Position numbers and translations under genes: made by a program. A DNA stretch of 64,000 nt, taken from assembly GCF_030272615.1 (NCBI RefSeq), contig NC_081405.1, positions 469,516,008 to 469,580,007 on the forward strand, read 5' to 3'. This DNA comes from Cryptomeria japonica. Lineage: Eukaryota > Streptophyta > Pinopsida > Cupressales > Cupressaceae. This document shows, piece after piece, positions 59,095-64,000 of this stretch. Under the pieces are notes generated by a model. It did no database searches. It was not told where the DNA came from and was given only the letters and a program-made list of their open reading frames with translations. How positions within the stretch are numbered: the first letter of the stretch is position 1; the number at the start of each line of letters is the position of its first letter.

Positions 59095-60033
59095 TGTTGC
59101 CGATTCCTATGGTTGTGATGGTGATGTTGTTAAGTGGTTGTCAATGATGTCAACATATTGGTTGGTATTGATGTTTCTAATGTTCTTGGTAATGGTGATC
59201 CAAAATATGTGCTCTTGGAACCTTTGGTGCTCGGAAAGATGTGTTGGTGATCGGGATATTTCAGGTTATTGGATATGGTGTTTATCATTGGTATTCATGT
59301 GTATCTTGATCCTATTCATATTTTTGTTGCTTTGGGCAATGATGTTTGGGTCCAGATTTAGTCTGAAATTCAAATATGTGCAATGTCTTATGGTTTAGCA
59401 TGTGTATCATGTTTTGGGTCTGGAATATGTAATAATTTTATCATGTTGATCTAACTGTTGATGTGTGTTGTGGTGTAGTCCACTACTCATTCCTTCCCAC
59501 CACCGAAATGTTTAGATTTGACCTATTTTAGGTATATGAGAGTGAATTGATGAAGTTAGATATAGTAAAAGTATGACATTGTTTTGAAGATATGAGAGAT
59601 TGGAAAGGAAAGATATGATTGTTGGTGATGTGAGTGAATGTGTTGGTTTTGAGGCACATGAAGCAGTCTGGTTTGTGCAGATTGTGTTTCACTGGTAGAT
59701 TCTTCTTTCTTTCTCTCTTTCTTTGGAAGTGAACCTTTTTTCTGGGAAGTGAGACCACCTATAGTGAGCGTGTTGGCATTGAGCTACCCTTCGTAAAAAT
59801 CACCTTAACCCATGTTTATATTCAGAACTAACATTCTCTGTGGTTTTTCCCTTCTTGGTTTTTCCATGTCATATCTGGTGTTCTTTGTGTGAGTTGTTGT
59901 ATGTTTCTATTTTCACGCTATATCCGTGTTAATTAAATTTGTTGGTTTGGATCTGGATGTGAAAAGGATTTAAAAAATTACTTTAAGTTATCAACTGATT
60001 CACCCACCCCCCTCTCAATTGCCCAGATATTCA
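59095..60033 (+). repeat. 3' LTR of the copia element
   Basis: Starts TGTTGCCGATTCC. The end is placed near 60033 (CAGATATTCA) after the ACTGATTCACCCACCCCCC tract and CTCAATTGCCC. The right end is uncertain by a few bases because no second LTR is present. Confidence 0.65.
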
Positions 60034-62394
60034 ATAGAAAATGTTTTTTGTAACCTTGAATCTACAATTCATATGAAGAATATTGATTATATGTGAAGCT
60101 CTCACTTGGGAATGGTTTATTTATATCACTTATAAAAGAGAACAACATGTTGAAATGTCACTTTAATGACATTTTGATGTAAGAAAGGGAACAAAGTAAA
60201 ATGAGTATCTTACTCATAAAAATATAGATTCAGATTAAAAGGGGATTAACAAAATTGCCAAGTGAATGTTAATTAAATGGGAGAAATCTTTTATGCCAGT
60301 TACAAACACCATTTCAGATATATAATCACATAATTGATTAAAGGTATGGCAATGGTATGTTTTCATTGTATATGAATCCAAGATAAGCAATCTTGCAAAT
60401 AAAAGGTGAAATATCTCCACTGAGAAGGATTCTAAATAAAGGTAAAGTGAAAGATGGAGGAGAGAGTTAAACTTTTTAACAGTGTGGGTAAAATGTTTCT
60501 CACCAAATATGAACACAACTTAATGAAGAAACTAAGAAAGGGAGGCAAATATGTTTTCACTCGTATGAAATATATTTTCACAAAAATAGTAATTATTTCA
60601 TTATGAGGTGGAAGCATTTTGTCAATTTTCAACCCATTGATGAAATGCAACTGTGATAATTTTTGCACTATGTGGGAAATATTTGGATTGCACTTAGGGT
60701 GTGTTTTTCATCAGAGAGAAAATGTGTAGAAAATGACAAGCCTTTTGTCACAACAAAGTTGTGTGCAGATGAGACAAAAATCTCAGTTACAAGCATGGGA
60801 GAAGATATGTGTGAAATGTTGTAATTTTTCTCAAATTGATTGGTGTCACAAGCAAGTTCAAGGATACAGATTCAAGGCAAAAATGAGAAGAGAAAATATA
60901 GATTTAAAATTTGAAAATCAGCATAGATGAATGTCATGTGTCATTCTTAGGTTCATTTTAAGGCTTCTTATTTAGTCTATTAATTCTTCTCTTCTCCTCA
61001 TTTTGAAGTATTTTGAAAAAAATTCTGGAAGCAAGGCTTCCATGTACAATCCTAGAATTATAGTAGTTAGGATGATGTTTCGACATGTAACTATTTTACT
61101 ACTTTAAAATAGTTCTTAACCAGATTGCAAGCAAGTTTTAAGTGTTTTTTGTAGTTGTCTCCTAGATGTATGAGCACCATTTTATGAAAGAAATGATCAA
61201 GGATCCTTTATTTTGTCCCTGCAAGTTCTACATGGTCTTTGTCTTGATTTTTTTGTCTCTTCAAGGAAGAGACTAAATTAATTTTATCAAGTCAAAGAAA
61301 TAGTGTTGTATATTGAGGGATAACTAAGAATGGCTACAACAAAACCCGAATAGAGGACATTAATGTAATGCATTGATATCATAAACTAACTGGTTAGGAT
61401 TTAATCTATTTGGGTAAGATATTTACATGTTATAGGTTAACTCTGCTGCCCTAAGGAAGGCACTAGTCATGGGGTTAATATCCAATTTTCAGAATCAAAA
61501 TATTCTCAGATATCATTTCCTTTTTGTTTGTAGGGGTAGGTGTAGAGTTTGTTTTTATTCTCAGTAACTTGCAAGGTAAATGGGATTATGCTCTAGAAGT
61601 AAATTAAAAAACACCCATCATTATACACCTAAGAACCATCAATTTTAAATAGGAGGATTACCCTTCTGAGTTTTGTGGATCTCAAAGAGTAGAATGCTTG
61701 TATAGTCTTGTTCGTTATGTTTTCTTGGCTTCAATCTATTGATAGTACCAATAGCATGTTCTATATTACCAATCCCATGGTCTGATATTGTGTTTCTCCT
61801 TAGGATTGAAGTTAGCAAGAAAAATCGCTAAGAAATTGATGACTTTTCTAGGGAAAGTTGGAGAAATATTTTTCAAATGTTACCCTAGAGTCTCTAGTTA
61901 AATGATTTTTAGCCTAGAATGTTTTTTTGAGCAGCATCTATGAATAATTTTTCAGTGACTTTGCTAATGAAGAAGACCTGGAATGATAAAGTTCATTGAA
62001 TAGCTCTTTTCTATTTGAAGATTGTTCCTCTACAAAGAGGTGACAACTCTGTCAAAAGCCCTGATGAAGAAATGATGCAAGCTCTAGACATATGAAGATT
62101 TTGATCAAAGAAGAAAGTGACTAGAAGCTACAACATTTCTAGGTATTCTCAAAAATTTAGTGAGAATAAAGTTATATATAAAAATTGTTTGTTGAAAATT
62201 TCAGCACCAAATAGATTCCTTATTAGATGAGAATAACATTAAGAAAGGGAAATTGTACTAAGAAATTTTACATGCTTACGAGTTATGCATTATAAGTTTT
62301 GTATTATGGAAAGGAGTATACATGTTGTAAGGAGTTGTGCTCATGTAAATAAGGTCTAGGTTGTAGTCTATCATCCATCCATGTGCATTCTCTC
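60034..62394. other. No gene recognised, 2.4 kb
   Basis: AT-rich without coding families or clear repeats. It may include the 5' LTR and leader of the gypsy element that follows; no LTR boundary was identified. Confidence 0.4.
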
Positions 62395-63570
62395 AATGAT
62401 GCCAGCATCTCTCATTACAGGAGATAGTGATGCCGCCATCCCTAGCCACATATTCAAAGGGATTTCATCATTAAAATTTATAGGGCTCTGAATTTTGATG
62501 ATATCCTTGGTTTCCCAAACCCCATACCACCTGAAATCGAAGATAAGATTCCTAAGTTTGGTGGGTTAAAGGATGAATCAACAAACAAACACTTGCAATG
62601 GTTCAGTGATTTAATGGAGGAATATGAAGTTGATGATGAGGATGTATTCATGAGATTCTTTTTTCATTCCTTGAAGGAAGCTGCAAGAGAGTGGTTCTCA
62701 AGTTTATTACCATGTTCAATCAACATAGAATTTCAATCAGCCTTTAGAGAGAATTTTGGTGAAAGAATTTATGGGTCTTCAATGCTTATGGATTATATGA
62801 AGACTCATATTGAGGAAGATTAATTAGTCTCGGCTTTTAACCTCTTATTTGCAAAGGCATTGAAGAGAATCCTTGAAGATATCAATCCTTTTGATGAAAT
62901 GTCTTTAGTGGTTTATTTGGGTGCATTTGATGAAAAGATGGGCTATAGGTTGAGAAATGAAAGTTTAGAAAATTTGCATGAAGTCTATGAGATAGCTAAG
63001 AATATTGAGAAAGTTTCTAGGTTTGGGATGAGTATGAGGATAAAGCCCAAAAAGGGAGCTTGATATGCAAGTAAGAAAGGTGGTTTTGAGGTCAATAATG
63101 ACTCTCTAACTAATTTCCTACTTGTTGTCCTAGCATGTAGGTCCCTCCAAAATGTTAGCTATGTTCCACATAATGCAGTATTTGAGCCTAGAAATGATGT
63201 AGTGTATATGAATGAAGTAAGTATCCTTCAAACAATAACTATGCCTCAAGTACCTATTCAAAGCTACCCATGTGAAGAGATGAGTCATATGTATCCACAC
63301 ACAAATGATTATCCAAACCAATATGAACCTCCTATTCCAAATCAAGTTACATACATTAATAAAAATTAGAATGAGTCTGATTTCCTACCAGCAGTACAAA
63401 GATGTTATTCATACTATGGTGTATGGTCAAGCTTTGATTGACAGTGAGCAAACAAAACTTATGAAGAATGAAAATATGGTAGTGACAAAAACTCAGTGGC
63501 AATCCTATGGTAATGTTGTCACAAAAGTGTGCACCCTTGATGAACTCTCAAGCTCATCAACCCTATAACA
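62395..63570 (+). pseudogene. gag: Ty3/gypsy gag (plus strand)
   Basis: After a frameshift near 62485 the frame shows LNFDDILGFPNPIPPEIED, KFGGLKDESTNKHLQWF, DEDVFMRFFFHSL, AAREWFSSL, FRENFGERI, then after a stop SAFNLLFAKALKRI, LVVYLGAFDEKMGYRLR and HEVYEIAKNIEKV. This is a Retrotrans_gag domain of the same family as the minus-strand gag at 26002-27560. The linker after it (to about 63370 and beyond) is Asn/Pro/Tyr-rich. Stops at 62821 and 63061 and a TAG near 63367 break it. No zinc knuckle or protease is visible before the window ends. Confidence 0.8.
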
Positions 63571-64000
63571 CTTTGAAATAGCCTCCAAGTGTGGGACCTT
63601 GAATTGTTGAGGTTGAGTCTCTAGAGAAGGTCGGCTTTCTTTCTAATTAGATGCAGGTGTTGGACCAACCCAACACATATAAATCTATTCTATTGATTTT
63701 GAGGGGGGAATGGGGAAGAAGTAATTCTTGAAAAGGAAAATGAAGTTTGCACCTAGATGGAATTTTGATCTCTTTGCCTATAACTACACAAAACACAAAC
63801 AAAACTACCCCAGATATGCACAAATTTCTATCCTAATTAGTTTCCTAAAGTTTGAGTGAAGGTTGGAATTCTATAGGATGAAGAGAGGGATTGTATCAAT
63901 CCATAGACAACATTCATAGAGGTATCAACACTGTCACTTAGAACAAGGGGAGACAAAAGAGAATGCATTCAAATAAAGAGGTAAAAGAGAGTTCACAGAT
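63571..64000. other. No gene recognised
   Basis: Probably the gag-pol linker of the gypsy element above; no motif seen. Confidence 0.3.

Larger units (their letters stand above)
56762..60033 (+). mobile_element. Copia (Sirevirus-like) element, 3' half with LTR
   Basis: Carries the integrase end, RT, RNase H, several polypurine tracts and one LTR. The 5' LTR, gag, protease and integrase start are absent. Shared polypurine motif, C-tract near the LTR end and copia pol family make it a plausible relative of the autonomous partner for elements 1-3. Confidence 0.8.

Noticed and set aside
1-64000. tRNA, rRNA, organelle DNA insertion or host gene exons
   Set aside because: No cloverleaf, rRNA core or organelle gene sequence was recognised, and no chain of exons with splice sites outside transposon proteins.

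Overview
This window reads as an intergenic, transposon-packed stretch of a large plant nuclear genome. No intact cellular gene, rRNA, tRNA or CRISPR array could be supported in 64 kb. Everything recognisable is a decayed or nested transposable element: Ty1/copia (Sirevirus-like), Ty3/gypsy, an L1-type LINE with a plant RNase H, CACTA-like DNA transposon ends and a plant-mobile-domain fragment. The density of old, mutually nested elements and the lack of genes suggest a giant plant genome, perhaps a gymnosperm; that is inference and the species cannot be named from sequence alone.

Layout. 1-532 is a minus-strand copia integrase remnant joined to a truncated LTR. 533-7179 (minus) is element 1, an LTR element with gag and a long unknown ORF (called ORFX here) but no pol. 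7636-9367 (minus) is an unrecognised broken ORF. 9427-15447 (minus) is a LINE with ORF1 (DUF4283-like plus zinc knuckle) and ORF2 (endonuclease, RT, zinc finger, RNase H), overlapping by ATGA. 16358-19227 holds two CACTA-like 3' ends in inverted orientation around a 540-base spacer of degenerate repeats. 23430-23823 is a gypsy RT fragment; 23867-24899 and 30026-31077 are direct repeats flanking a minus-strand gypsy gag. 31078-33144 (minus) is the 3' part of element 3, of the same family as element 1. 33145-37560 is a minus-strand gypsy tail (LTR with a near-perfect 76-base-arm palindrome, leader repeats, integrase). 37590-39533 continues as a plus-strand gypsy RNase H-integrase, which is interrupted by element 2 (39534-46066) and resumes at 46067. 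Its downstream region is interrupted again by a 5.6 kb LTR-like element (47459-53077) with a perfect 5-base target duplication. 54161-55245 (minus) is a plant mobile domain remnant. 56762-60033 is the 3' half of a copia element (integrase end, RT, RNase H, LTR). 62395-63570 is a gypsy gag.

The most interesting biology is the element 1/2/3 family. Element 2 is structurally complete (two LTRs, tRNA-iMet-type primer site, polypurine tracts, 5-base target duplication). It carries only a short coiled-coil/four-zinc-knuckle gag and an ORFX of about 1,070 codons in the position where Sireviruses carry an env-like gene; protease, integrase and RT are absent. ORFX is recognisably conserved in all three copies, so this looks like a non-autonomous retrotransposon family with its own large, unexplained protein, presumably mobilised by a relative such as the copia element at 56.8-60.0 kb.

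A second signal across elements is that premature stops are mostly TAG at positions where the sister copy or family has Gln (CAG) or Trp in a CTGG context, as expected from deamination of CHG-methylated cytosines in silenced plant transposons.
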